DNA of 64,000 nucleotides, taken from Amphibalanus amphitrite. Taxonomy: Eukaryota; Arthropoda; Thecostraca; Balanomorpha; Balanidae. Under the pieces are notes generated by a model that searched no databases, was not told the DNA's origin, and worked only from the letters and a program-made list of their open reading frames with translations. The DNA lies in NCBI RefSeq assembly GCF_019059575.1, contig NW_024883104.1:62001-126000 (forward strand). The letters are read 5' to 3'. Numbering within the stretch: position 1 is the stretch's first letter; each line of letters begins with the position of its first letter. Both the position numbers and the translations under genes were made by a program. Shown in pieces: positions 1 through 13,200 of the stretch.

Positions 1-580
1 GACCCCACTTTTTTGCGATAATTTTTAAATGCGTGAACTCTGGTTGACGATATTCTGGCAATGTGTGTTTCAGAACCTGCCGAAACTTTTATTACTGAGG
101 TATTTTGACGCCAAACGATTATGAAAGGTACTTCTCATTCACTCGTAATGCTAAGGTCAATTCAGGCCCGGGCAGAGGCTTGCGTTCGGCCATACTCGAG
201 CCCCGCCACCAGCGCCATCTGCTCTTAATGTCATCTACCAGCGCCCGCTACCGCTACCAGCTACCGCCCAACATCAAGCCCATGGATGGAGCGCAAGACG
301 CGAGTGACCGGACGCCGGGCAAGGAGCGCCGGAGGGGTAGGGTGGAGCTTAGCACTGACGTCATTACGTGGCTCCGCCCCATGAGCGCGTAGCCTCTACC
401 CAAACAGCAGATTCGTTCCGTGAAATTTAACATTACGAGTGAATGAGAAGTACCTTTCATACTCGTTTGGCGTCAAAATACCCTAGTAATAAAAGTTTTG
501 GCAGGTTCTGAAACACACATTGCCAGAATATCGACAACGATAGCTAACGCATTTAAAAATTATCGCAAAAAAGTGGGGTC
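1..580. mobile_element. Foldback / long-TIR MITE
   Basis: The first ~155 bases (starting GACCCCACTTTTTTGCG) reappear as the reverse complement at about 428-580 (ending CGCAAAAAAGTGGGGTC) with a few mismatches and small gaps. The ~270-base centre is unique and has no convincing coding frame. This is the structure of a foldback element or long-arm MITE. The left end coincides with the window start, so the element could extend further left and its target duplication cannot be read. The superfamily is not assigned. Confidence 0.8.
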
Positions 581-603
581 TCAAGGGGTTTGACGTCCAT
601 AGT

Positions 604-690
604 AACCTAACCTGACCTAACCTAAGCTAACCCAACCTTGCTTAGCTAAATTTAATCAAACCAAACCTAATCAAACTTATCAAAACCTAA
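604..690. repeat. Degenerate CCTAA (TTAGG-type) repeats
   Basis: A run of imperfect pentamers, CCTAA, CCTGA, CCTAAG and CCAAA/CCTAAT variants, directly follows the foldback element. CCTAA is the complement of the arthropod telomere repeat TTAGG, so this may be a decayed interstitial telomere-like tract. It is short and impure, so chance or simple-repeat decay is possible. Confidence 0.45.
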
Positions 691-1202
691 TCTCACCTAC
701 TGTGCTGTTACAGTTACCAGTGATGTCATCAAATAGATGGACCAGATACCTCTGCACTCATTACCTTATGATTCAAAGCTCTGATTGCATGAGAGTGTAA
801 ACTACTTAATGAAAGGCAGCAGTGCTACTGGCAAAGCTTGATGTGTAGTCAATTAATGTAAGTTATATTGTAAATAATGATGGTATATTGTGCTTCACTG
901 ACTAAAAGAAGAGTGCTCCTTCATTATATGACTTTTCTAATTGTTGCAAGATTTGTAGGGCAATTAATATAGCTCCTGTGCTGAACTGCTGCGCAGGGTG
1001 TTGCATTGCCTGGCCAATGATTCATCTCAGCAGGGCTGGCCAGGGAAGATTTGAACTTTATTCACTGTTTTGTCCTCTCACTAGTGTAGATATATAGTTT
1101 TTGTAGTGATTTGATGATAGATGAGCATTGACATAAATTATTCATGTCATTGCAGAATATTTCACTCAAGCAGCTGACAAAAGAGGCAAAAGATAATCAG
1201 TC
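691..1202 (+). other. Upstream region of the TMEM104 homologue
   Basis: AT-rich sequence with no recognisable gene. A pyrimidine-rich stretch ending TTGCAG at about 1155, followed by about 45 bases before the ATG at 1203, looks like a splice acceptor. If real, the start codon lies in the second exon and a non-coding first exon lies upstream, possibly outside the window. No TATA box or initiator can be called with confidence. Confidence 0.35.
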
Positions 1203-4200
1203 ATGCCTGCACCTGTGGTGGATGATGAAAATGGCTATTCTCCTTTGGTGAGTGTCTTTTTGAAGCATTACTTGCATAACATAAACTGTTTCAATTACAA
1301 TAATTGTAATTTTTGCAAGCATTCATTATGAGCAGGGTGTTATTTCTGCTAGTGTAAAATGATAAGCAATTAGCAAGGTACAAATTAACTTCATGCCAGT
1401 GAATATAAGAAGACATTTAGTTTTGGCTCTAGTACATTAACCTAACTCCTAAGATGCCACTTACCATACCATGCTTGTGTCATATCATAGAGATTTCACA
1501 TATATTGATTTTGATTTTGTTTCTAGATGAACTGTGATAAAATTAAAAAAAGTGTGTTAACATTAGGATATTGGACAATGCATGCCTGTAGGTAATTAAG
1601 TAAGTGTAATATTTCAAGCTCACTGGAATATGTGAAGTCTGAAAAGTAAGCTCATATGCTTGTAGGTAATATGTAGGACCTCTTCTTATTCCTTTATGGA
1701 TACAAATACTATGTATTGGATCTAAGGACCTTGTTGATCTTTTTTCTTCGTCTCCAGATGGGCTTGGTGTATGTGTTCAATCTGATAGTGGGCACTGGTG
1801 CCCTGACTCTGCCTGCTGCCTTCCTGGAGGCTGGATGGGCACTCAGCCTCTGCCTGATCATCATGCTGTCCTTCATGAGGTATGTCTGATGAATTCATAA
1901 AATATTACCTGTCACATATCATCGAACCATGCTATTTGACTCATCATATTCTCAAATATTCTCAATGAGTGTGTAAACCTGTTGTTTCATGGCTGTTTGA
2001 TATATCTGAGACAGCTATCTTTGTGATAGTCACTAGTCATGTGCTCTCATGAGTGCTCTCAGCGTCTAACATCGCGCTCTTTCCACTGACAGCTACCTGA
2101 CGGTGACGTTTGTGATTGAGGCGATGGCAGCGGCCAACGCCATCATACACTGGCGCCGACAGCGGCAGCTGAAGCGGGTGAGTGCTGCGGAGTCCGCGCC
2201 GGCTCGGGCGCCAGTGCCGGTTTGAGGTGGGTGGCTGATCGTCGGCTATGAGCCGCCCGTCCTGTCAGTGGCTCAGTAATCACCGTTCTCTGCTCTGATG
2301 TGAAACTTTCAGCAGTGCTTATTTAACCGTGCTGGATACTGAAGTGATGTCCTTCAGTATCGCAAGCTGTGTGCAGTCCCTTCCCCTCTCGCTTCTGAGA
2401 TGGTCGCCGCACCGCACCACCTTACGAGCTCGGACCTAGGTGCCGGCTCACCACTGCACTGCGTTGCACAGTTCTGAGTCTTCTCTCACCGCGCCGCACC
2501 GTAGCGTCCACACCAGTGACCAGAGCGCCTATGACCGGGACTGACCCTTCGGCGGTCGTTCCGATCGTGTCCCTGACCCACCTTTGACCCTGCTGCCTTC
2601 CCCAGGCCGGCTCCCCTGAGTCGCCACGCAGACTCGTTCCTCTGGAAGCCATTGTATGTAGCCGACCGGCCGGCTGTCCCGTGATCTCTCTGTAGTAACG
2701 CTCGGGCGCACGAGACCCCTGTGAACCCGCACATTGCGTCATGTCTCATCCTCCTGCCTGACCGCATGGCTGAGTAGCTGGCTATTTAGCTGAGCGGGGC
2801 TGAGTACTGCCTGTTGATTCGGCTAGCAAGTAGCTAAGGCGATGAACTTATAACGCATGGGTATTGGGCCAGGGTTAATTACAGCATTATATGCCATACT
2901 TTTATCAGTTCAATTATCGGATCGCACTGGGTTTCGTCACGTGTGCCCTTTTTTTGATGCAAAGTGTGCATTCAGCCGTTACCATGCGAGCTCACTTTGT
3001 GCTTGCTAGCGGGCAGTGAGATTGATATTTCGGTTGCCGATTCGGTATGGAGTGGTGCTGAATATGCCAAACATTTACAACACGAAGCGAAGCGTGACTT
3101 TATCTACTATTATAAATCTTAAAAAGTCCGCCGCCGCCGCCGTCGGGGTTACGCAGTCGGTGTTACTCCCAAAAACGCTTATTGCGGCGCCGTCGATTGA
3201 CGCAGGAGGGTGAAATTTTCACGACTCGTGGGTCACGTAATTCAACAGGACGTATTAAATTTTGGGCACGATGCGGCCAGGGGTGCACCCGTGGCGCGTG
3301 CTCATGTGCGCCATAGGGTTAGCATTAGAATCGCGACCGGCACCGAGCAGAGGGCACGTGCTTTAGGCTCAGTTGTTCGCTTAAAAACTGAGTGAAAAGC
3401 ATCAGAGCCGGCAGGTCATTGACCTTTGACAACGAAGGCCAACACAGGGCACCGCTCGCCAAGGGGATTCGCCAGTAAATACAATTAATTTGCTTTTGCA
3501 ATATCTCAGCCGTTTCTGGGATGATTTAGCTGAAACTTGGACTGTCGGTGGTAGTATATGGTAGGGTAGGGTAGGGTAGGGTAGGGTAGGGTAGGGTAGG
3601 GGTAGGGGTAGGGGTAGGGTAGGGAAGGGTAGGGTAGTGTAGGGGTAGGGTAGGGTAGGGTAGGGTAGGGTAGGGTGGGGTGGGGTGGGGTAGGGTAGGG
3701 TAGGGTAGGGTAGGGTAGGGTAGGGACTAGGGTAGGGTAGGGTAGGGTAGGGTAGTGTAGGGGTAGGGTAGGGTAGGGTAGGTTAGGGTAGGTTAGGGTA
3801 GGGTAGGGTAAGGGTAGGGTAGGGTAGTGTAAGGGTAGGGTAGTGTAGGGTAGGTTAGGGTAGGGTAGGGTAGGGTAGGGTAGGGTAAGGTAGGGTAGTA
3901 TGGTAGGGTGTGGTAGGGTAGGGTAGGGTAGGGTAGGGTAGAGTTAGGTATGGTAGGGTAGGGTAGGGTAGTAGGGTAATAGGGTAGGGTAGGGTAGGGT
4001 AGGGTAGGGTAGGGTTGGGTAGGGTAGGGGTTGGGTAGGGTAGGTTAGGGTAGTAGGGTAGGGTAGGGTAAGGTAGGGTAGGGTAGGGTAGGGTAGGGTG
4101 GGGTAGGGTAGGGTAGGGTAGGGTAGGGTAGGGTAGGGTAGGAGTAGGGTAGGGTAGGGTAGGTAGGGTAGGGTAGGGTAGGTAGGGTAGGGTAGGGTAG

Positions 4201-7200
4201 GGTGGGGGTAGGGTAGGGTGGGGGTAGGGTAGGGTAGGGTAGGCTAGGGTAGGGTAGTGTAGGGGTAGGGTAGGGTAGGGTAGGGTAGGGTTGCGTTCAG
4301 TAACATATCCTAACTTACAAAGGGCTCGAACAACTCGTATGCATCACCATCATACTCTACAGTTCAATTACAAGCAGTTACCCAGTTCTACAAAAATCAT
4401 ACCAATAAAAATGCAAGTTTCTACACCCAAACTAATGCATCCGTTAATCATTACATATAAAAACATACAGTTATCGCGTAAACCTGTACCTCTAGTAAAT
4501 CTTAAAAAGTTCGCCGCCGCCGTCGGGGTTACTCCCTAAAAGGCTTATTGCGGCGCCGTCGATTGACGCAGGAGGGTGAAATTTTCACGACTCGTGGGTC
4601 ACGTCATTCAACAGGTCGTAATAAATTTTGGGCACGATGCGGCCGGGGGTGCGCCCGTGGCGCGTGCTCACGTGGTGTGCCATAGGGTTTACACTGGAAT
4701 CGGCAACAGGCTATTGCTCGGGAACGGTAAGGGCTACGGGGGTGAAATTTTCGCTGTAAGTCGGACGCGTGCACTAATTTGTCGTATTAAATTTTCGAGG
4801 GGGTGGGTTCAGCGGTGTGCACGTGTTAGGGCCGCGACCGGCGCCGAGCAGAAGGCACGTGCTTTAGGCTTAGTTTCTTCGTTTGCAAAACTGAGCGAAA
4901 TCAGAGCCGGGAGGTCGTTGACCTTTGGCAACGAATACCGACGCCGGGCACCGCTCGCCAAGAGGATTCGCCAGTAAATACAATTAATTTGTTCTTGCAA
5001 TATCTCAGCCGTTTCTGGGCCGATTTAACTGAAACTTGGACTGTCGGTGGTAGTGTAGGGTAGTGTAGGGTAGGGTAGGGTAGGGTAGGGTAGGGTAGGT
5101 TAGGGTAGTGTAGGGGTAGGGTAGGGTAGGGTAGGGTAGGGTAGGATAGGGTAGGGTAGGGTAGGGTAGGGTAAGGTAGGGTAGGGTAGGGTAGGGTAGG
5201 GTAGGGTAGGGTAGGGTATGGTAGGGTAGTTGGGTAGGGTATGGTAGGGTGGGGTAGGGTAGGGTAGAGTTAGGTAGGGTAGAGTTCAGTAGGGTAGGGT
5301 AGGGTAGTAGGGTAGGTTAGGGTAGTAGGGTAGGGTAGGGTAGGGTAGGGTAGGGTAGAGTAGGGTAGGGTAGTAGGGTAGGGTAGGGTAGTAGGGTAGG
5401 GTAGGGTAGGGTAGTAGGGTAGGGTAGGGTAGGGTAGGGTGGTAGAGTAGGGTAGGGTAGGGTAGGGTAGGGTAGGGTAGGGTAGGGTAGGGTAGGGTAG
5501 GATAGGGTAGGATAGGGTAGGGGTAGGGTAGGGGTAGGGTAGGGGTAGGGTTGAGTTCAAAAAGGGCCCAACATACAAAACACTTGAACACCCCGCAACT
5601 ATCACCATCCCTTACAGTTCAATTAAAAACAGCTACCCAAATCTACCCAAATAATACTGCTAAAAATACAAGTCAATGACCCAAAACTAATGCACCCGTA
5701 ACATAACATAAATCAAAACATACAGTTATCGCGTAAACCTGTACCTCTAGTCTACTATTTATAAATCCTAAAAAGTCCGCCGCCGGTTACTCCCAAAAAG
5801 GCTTATTGCGGCGCCGTCGATTGACGCACGGGGGTGAAATTTTCACGACTCGTGGGTCACGTCATTCAACAGGTCGTATCAAATTTTGGGCACGATGCGG
5901 CCGGGGGTGCGCCCGTGGCGCGTGCTCATGTGCGCCATAGGGTTAGCATTAGAATCGGCAAAAACAGGCTATTGCTCGGAAACGGTAAGGGCTACGGGGG
6001 TGAAATTTTCACGCCAAGTCGACCGCGTGCACTCATTTGTCGTATTAAATTTTCGACGGTGTCGGTTCAGCGGTGTGCACGTGGTGGGGCCGCGGTCGGC
6101 GCCGAGCAAAACGCTCGTGCTTTAGGCTCAGTTGTTCGCTTAAAAACCTGAGTGAAAATAATCAGACAACGAAGGCCGACACAAGGCACCGCTCGCCAAG
6201 GGGATTCGCCAGTAAATACAATAAATTTGTTTTTGCAATATCTCAGCCGTTTCTGGGCCGATTTAGCTGAAACTTGGACTGTCGGTGGTAGTTTAGGGTA
6301 GTGTAGTGTAGGGTAGTGTAGGGGTAGGGGTAGGGAAGGGTAGGGTAGGGTAGGGGTAGGGTAGGGTAGGGTAGTAGGGTAGGGTAGGGTAGGGACTAGG
6401 GTAGGGTAGGGTAGGGTAGGGTAGGGTAAGGTAGGGTAGGGTAGCGTAGGGTAGGGTAGAGTTAGGTAGGGTAGAATTAGGTAGGGTATGGTAGGGTAGG
6501 GTATAGTAGGGTAGGTTAGGGTAGTAGGGTAGGGTATGGTAGGGTATAAGGGTAGGGACTAGGGTAGGGTAAGGTAGGGTAGGGTAGCGTAGGGTAGGGT
6601 GGAGTTAGGTAGGGTAGAATTAGGTAGGGTAGGGTAGGGTAGGGTATAGTAGGGTAGGTTAGGGTAGTAGGGTAGGGTATGGTAGGGTAGGGTAGGGTAG
6701 GGTAGGGTAGGGTAGGGTAGGGTAGAGTAGGGTAGGGTAGTAGGGTAGGGTAGGGTAGGGTAGAGTAGGGTAGGGTAGTAAGGTAGGGTAGGGTAGGGTA
6801 AGGTAGTAGGGTAGGGTAGGGTAGGGTAGGGTAGTAGGGTAAGGTAGGGTAGGGTAGGGTAGGGGTAGGGTAGGGTAGGGGTAGGGTAGGGGTAGGGTTG
6901 AGTTCAAAAAGGGCCCAACATACAAAACACTTGAACACCCCGCAACCATCACCATCCCTTACAGTTCAATTAAAAACAGCTACCCAAATCCACCCAAATA
7001 ATACACCTAAAAATACAAGTCAATCACCCAAACTAATGCACCCGTAGCATAACATAAATCAAAACATACAGTTATCGCGTAAACCTGTACCTCTAGTCTA
7101 CTATTATAAATCTTAAAAAGTCCGCCGCCGCCGCCCACGCCGCCGTCGGGGTTACGCAGTCGGTGTTACTCCCAAAAACGCTTATTGAGGCGCCGTCGAT

Positions 7201-10200
7201 TGACGCAGGAGGGTGAAATTTTCACGACTCGTGGGTCACGTAATTCAACAGGTCGTATTAAATTTTGGGCACGATGCGGCCAGGGGTGCACCCGTGGCGC
7301 GTGCTCATGTGCGCCATAGGGTTAGCATTAGAATCGCGACCGGCGCCGAGCAGAGGGCACGTGCTTTAGGCTCAGTTGTTCGCTTAAAAAACTGAGTGAA
7401 AGCATCAGAGCCGGCAGGTCGTTGACCTTTGACAACGAAGGCCGACACAGGGCACCGCTCGCCATGGGGATTCGCCAGTAAATACAATTAATTTGTTTTT
7501 GCAATATCTCAGCCGTTTCTGGGCCGATTTAGCTGAAACTTGGACTGTCGGTGGTAGTATATGGTAGGGTAGGGTAGGGTAGGGTAGGGTAGGGTAGGGG
7601 TAGGGGTAGGGGTAGGGTAGGGAAGGGTAGGGTAGTGTAGGGGTAGGGGTAGGGTAGGGTAGGGTAGGGTAGGGTAGGGTAGGGTGGGGTGGGGTGGGGT
7701 AGGGTAGGGTAGGGTAGGGTAGGGTAGGGTAGGGTAGGGTAGGGTAGGGTAGGGACTAGGGTAGGGTAGGGTATAGTGTATGGGGTAGGGTAGGGTAGGG
7801 TAGGGTAGGGTAGGGTAGGTTAGGGTAGGGTAGGGTAAGGGTAGGGTAGGGTAGTGTAAGGGTAGGGTAGTGTAGGGTAGGGTAGGGTAGGGTAGGGTAG
7901 GGTAGGGACTAGGGTAGGGTAGGGTAGGGTAAGGTAGGGTAGGGTAGGGTAGGGTAGGGTAGGGTAGGGTAGGGTAGGGTAGGGTAAGGTAGTAGGGTAG
8001 AGTAGGGTATGGTAGGGTAGGGTAGGGTAGTAGGGTAGGGTAGTGTAAAGGTAGGGTAGGGTAGGGTAGGGTAGGGTAGGGTAGGGTAGTGTAGGAGTAG
8101 GGTAGGGTAGGGTAGGGTAAGTGTAGGTAGGGTAGGGTAGGGTAGGGTGGGGTAGGGTAGGGTAGGGTAGGATAGGGTAGGGTAGGGGATTGTAGGGTAG
8201 CGTAGGGTAGGGTAGGGTAGGGGTAGGGTAGGGTAGGGTAGTGTAGGGGTAGGGTAGTGTAGGGGTAGGGTAGTGTAGGGGTAGGGTAGGGTAGTGTAGG
8301 GGTAGGGTAGTGTAGGGGTAGGGTAGTGTAGGGGTAGGGTAGGGTAGGGTAGGGTAGGGTAGGGGATTGTAGGGTAGGGTAGGGTAGGGTAGGGTAGGGG
8401 ATTGTAGGGTAGGGTAGGGGATTGTAGGGTAGGGTAGGGTAGGGTAGGGTAGGGTAGTGTAGGTTAGGGAAGGGTAGGGTAGGGTAGTGTAGGGGTAGGG
8501 GTAGGGTAGGGTAGTGTAGGGTAGGGTAGGGTAGGGTAGGGTAGGGTAGGGTATGGTAGGGTAGGAGGGTAGGGTAATGTAGGGTAGTGTAGGGTAGGTT
8601 AGGGTAGGGTAGGGTAGGATAGGGTAGGGTAGGGTATGGTAGGGTAGGAGGGTAGGGTAATGTAGGGTAGTGTAGGGTAGGTTAGGGTAGGGTAGGGTAG
8701 GGTAGGGTAGGGTAGGGTAGGGTAGGGTACTACCATACAAAACACTTGAACACCCCGCACCTATCACCAACCCTTACAGTTTAATTAAAAACAGCTACCC
8801 AAATCTATCCAAATAATACATCTTAAAATACAAGTCAATCACCCAAACTAATGCACCCGTAGCATAACATAAATCAAAACATACAGTTATCGCGTTAACC
8901 TGTATCTCTAGTCTACTATTTATAAATCCTAAAAAGTCCGCCGCCGGTTACTCCCAAAAAGGCTTATTGCGGCGCCGTCGATTGACGCACGAGGGTGAAA
9001 TTTTCACGACTCGTGGGTCACGTCATTCAACAGGTCGTATTAAATTTTGGGCACGATGCGGCCGGGGGTGCGCCCGTGGCGCGTGCTCATGTGCGCCATA
9101 GGGTTAGCATTAGAATCGGCAAAAACAGGCTACTGCTCGGGAACGGTAAGGGCTACGGGGGTGAAATTTTCACGCCAAGTCGATCGCATGCACTCATTTG
9201 TCGTGTTAAATTTTCGACGGTGTGGGATCAGCGGTGTGCACGTGGTGGGGCCGCGGCCGGCGCCGAGCAAAACGCTCGTGCTTTAGGCTCAGTTGTTCGC
9301 TTAAAAACTGACTGGAAATAATCAGAGCCGGCAGGTCATTGACCTTTGACAACGAAGGCCGACACCAGGCAACCCTCGCCAAGGGGATTCGCCAGTAAAT
9401 ACGATAAATTTGTTTTTGCAATATATCAGCCGTTTCTGGGCCGATTTAGCTGAAACTTGGACTGTCGGTGATAGGGTAGGGTAGGGTATTGTAGGTTAGG
9501 GTAGTTTAGGGGTAGGGTAGGGTAGGGTAGGGTAGGGTAGGGTAGGGTAGGGGATTGTAGGGTAGGGTAGGGTAGAGTAGGGTAGGGTAGGGTAGTGTAG
9601 GGGTAGGGTAGGGTAGGGTAGGGTATGGTAGGGGATTATAGGGTAGGGTAGGGTAGGGTAGGGTAGGGTAGGGTAGTGTAGGGTAGGGTAGGGGATTGTA
9701 GGGTAGGGTAGAGTAGGGTAGGGTAGGGTAGTGTAGGGGTAGGGTAGGGTAGGGGTAGGGTAAGGTAGGGTAGGGTAGGTTAGGGGTAGGGTAGGGTAGG
9801 GTAGGGTAGGGTAGGGGTAGGGTAGGGTAGGGTAGGTTAGGGTAGTGTAGGGGTAGGGTAAGGTAGGGTAGGGTAGGGTACGGTAGGGTAGGGTAGGGTA
9901 GGGGGTAGGGGTAGGGGTAGGGTAGAGTAAGGTAGGGTAGTGTAGGGGTAGGGTAGGGTAGGTTAGTGTAGGAGTAGGGTAGAGTAGGGTAGGGTAGGGT
10001 AGGGTAGGTTAGTGTAGGAGTAGGGTATGTAGGGTGGGTAGGGTAGGGTAGGGGTAGGAGTAGGAGTAGGGTAGGGTAGAGTAGGGTAGGGTAGGGTAGG
10101 GTAGGGTAGGGTAGGGTAGGGTTGAATTGAGTAACATCCTAACTTACATAGGGCTCGAACAACTCGCATGCATCACCATCATACTTAACAGTTCAATTAA

Positions 10201-13200
10201 AAGCAGTTACCCAGTTCTACACAAATAATACCAATTAAAATGCAAGTTTCTACACCCAAACTAATGCATCCGTTAATCATACATATCAAAACATACAGTT
10301 ATCGCGTAAACCTGTACCTCTAGTCTACTATTATAAATCTTAAAAAGTCCGCCGCCGCCGCCGTCGGGGTTACGCAGTCGGTGTTACTCCCAAAAACGCT
10401 TATTGCGGCGCCGTCGATTGACGCAGGAGGGTGAAATTTTCACGACTCGTGGGTCACGTAATTCAACAGGTCGTATTAAATTTTGGGCACGATGCGGCCG
10501 AGGGTGCGCCCGTGGCGCGTGCTCATGTGCGCCATAGGGTTAGCATTAGAATCGGCAAAAACAGGCTATTGCTCGGAAACGGTAAGGGCTACGGGGGTGA
10601 AATTTTCACGCCAAGTCAAGCGCGTACACTCATTTGCCGTATTAAATTTTCGAGGGTGTGGGTTCGGCGGTGTGCACGTGGTGGGGCCGCGACCGGCGCC
10701 GAGCAAAAGGCTCGTGCTTTAGGCTCAGTTGTTCGCTTAAAAACTGACTGGAAATAATCAGAGCCGGGAGGTCGTTGACCTTTGGCAATGAATACCGACG
10801 CCGGGCACCGCTCGCCAAGAGGATTCGCCAGTAAATACAATTAATTTGTTTTTGCAATATCTCAGCCGTTTCTGGGCCGATTTAGCTGAAACTTGGACTG
10901 TCGGTGGTAGTGTAAGGTACTGGTAGGGTAGTGTATGGTAGGGTAGTGTATGGTAGGGTAGGGTAGGGTAGGGTAGGGTAGGGTAGTGTAAGGGTAGGGT
11001 AGGGTAGGGTAGGGTAGGGTAGTGTAGGGTAGTGTAGGGTAGGGTAGGGTAGGGTAGGGTAGGTTAGGGTAGTGTAGGGTAGAGTTCGGTAGGGTAGGGT
11101 AGGGTAGGGTAGGGTAGGGTAGGGTAGGGACTAGGGTAGGGTAGGGACTAGGGTAGGGTAGGGTAGGGTAGAGTTAGGTAGGGTAGAGTTAGGTAGGGTA
11201 GGGTAGGGTAGGTAGGGTAGGTAGGGTAGGGTAGGGTAGGGTAGGGGTAGGGGAAGGGGTAGGGTAGGGTAGGGTAGGGTAGGGTAGGGTAGGGAAGGGT
11301 AGGGTAGTGTAGGAGTAGGGTAGGGTAGGGTAGGGTAGGGTAGGGTAGTGTAGGGGTAGGGTAGGGTAGGGTAGGGTAGTGTAGGGGTAGGGTAGGGTAG
11401 GGTAGGGTAGGGTAGGGTAGTGTAAGGGTAGGGTAGGATAGGGTAGGGTAGGGTAGGGTAGGGTAGGGTAGGGAGTAGGGAGTAGGGTAGGGTAGGGTAG
11501 GGTAGGGTAGGGTAGTAGGGTAGGGTAGGGTAAGGTAGGGTAGTAGGGTAGGGAAGGGTAGGGTAGGGGTAGGGTAGGGGTAGGGTTGTGTTCAAAAAGG
11601 GCCCAACATACAAAACACTTGAACACTCCGCAACTATCACCATCCCTTACAGTGCAATTAAAAACAGCTACCCAAGTACAGCTAAAAATACAAGTCAATC
11701 ACCCAAACGAATGCACCCGTAACATAACATAACTCAAAACATACAGTTATCGCGTAAACCTGTACCTCTAGTCTACTATTATAAATCTTAAAAAGTCCGC
11801 CGCCGCCCACGCCCACGCCGCCGTCGGGGTTACTCCCAAAAAGGCTAGGCGGCGCCGTCGATTGACGCAGGACGGTGAAATTTTTACCAGTCGTGGGTCA
11901 CGTAAAAAAACAGGTCGTATCAAATTTTGGGCACGATGCGGCCGAGGGTGCGCCCGTGGCGCGTGCTCATGTGCGCCATAGGGTTAGCATTAGAATCGGC
12001 AAAAACAGGCTATTGCTCGGAAACGGTAAGTGCTACGGGCGTGAAATTTTCGCTGTAAGTCGATCGCGTGCACTCATTTGTCGTATTAAATTCTTGAGGG
12101 GGTGGGTTCAGCGGTCTGCACGTGATGGGGCCGCGACCGGCGCCGAGCAGAGGGCACGTGCTTTAGGCTCAGGTGTTCGCTTAAAAACTGACTGGAAATA
12201 ATCAGAGCCGGAAGGTCATTGACCTTTGACAACGAATACCGGCGCCGGGCACCCCTCGCCAAGGGATTCGCCAGTAAATACGATAAATTTGTTTTTGCAA
12301 TATATCAGCCGTTTCTGGGCCGATTTGGCTGAAACTTGGATTGTCGGTGGCAGTGTATAGGGTAGGGTAGGGTAGGGTAGGGTAGGGTAGGGCAGGGTAG
12401 GGTAGGGTAGGGGATTGTAGGGTAGGGTAGGGTAGGGTAGGGGATTGTAGGGTAGGGTAGGGTAGAGTAGGGTAGGGTAGGGTAGGGGGTAGGGTAGGGT
12501 AGGGTAGGGTAGTGTAGGGGTAGGGTAGGGTAGGGTAGGGTAGTGTAGGGGTAGGGTAGGGTAGTGTAGGGTAGGGTAGGGTAGGGTAGGGGCAGCGTAG
12601 GTTAGGGGTAGGGTAGGGTAGGGTAGGGTTGTGTAGGGTAGGGTAGGATAGGGTAGGGTAGGGTAGGGTAGGGTAGGGTAGGGGTAGGGTAGGGGTAGGG
12701 TAGGGTAGGGTAGTGTAAGGGTAGGGTAGGGTAGGGTAGGGTAGGGTAGGGTAGTGTAAGTGTAGGGTAGGGCAGGGTAGGGATTGTAGGGTAGGGTAGG
12801 GTAGGGGATTGTAGGGTAGGGTAGGGTAGGGTAGGGTAGGGTAGGGGTAGGGTAGGGTAGTGTAGGGGTAGGGTAGTGTAGGGTAGGCCTAGGGTAGGGT
12901 TGTGTAGGGTAGGTTAGGGTAGGATAGGTAGGGTAGGTTAGGGTAGTGTAGGGGAAGGGGTAGGGTAGGGTAGGGTAGGGTAGGGTAGGGTAGGGTAGGG
13001 TTGAATTGAGGAACATCCTAACTTACAAAGGGCTCGAACAACTCGCATGCATCACCATCATACTTTACAGTTCAATTAAAAACAACTACCCAAATCTACC
13101 CAAATAATACAGCTAAAAATACAAGTCAAACACCCAAACTAATGCACCCGTAACATAACATAAATCAAAACATACAGTTATCGAGTAAACCTGTACCTCT

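Noticed and set aside
3210-12201. Recurrent plus-strand frame of 60-133 codons in each satellite core
   Set aside because: It begins at GTG rather than ATG, differs in length and frame among units through indels, and has no recognisable protein. It is a shadow of the repeated core.
5270-12990. Long minus-strand frames of Leu-Pro-Tyr-Pro-Thr repeats (up to 316 codons)
   Set aside because: A 5-base repeat with no stop in its three-codon cycle gives endless frames by construction. Codon content follows the pentamer and there is no start, splice or protein support.
3557-13001. True telomere or CRISPR array
   Set aside because: The pentamer is TAGGG, not TTAGG, and tracts are broken by unique modules and flanked by gene exons. 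CRISPR spacing and leader are absent and the sequence is eukaryotic.
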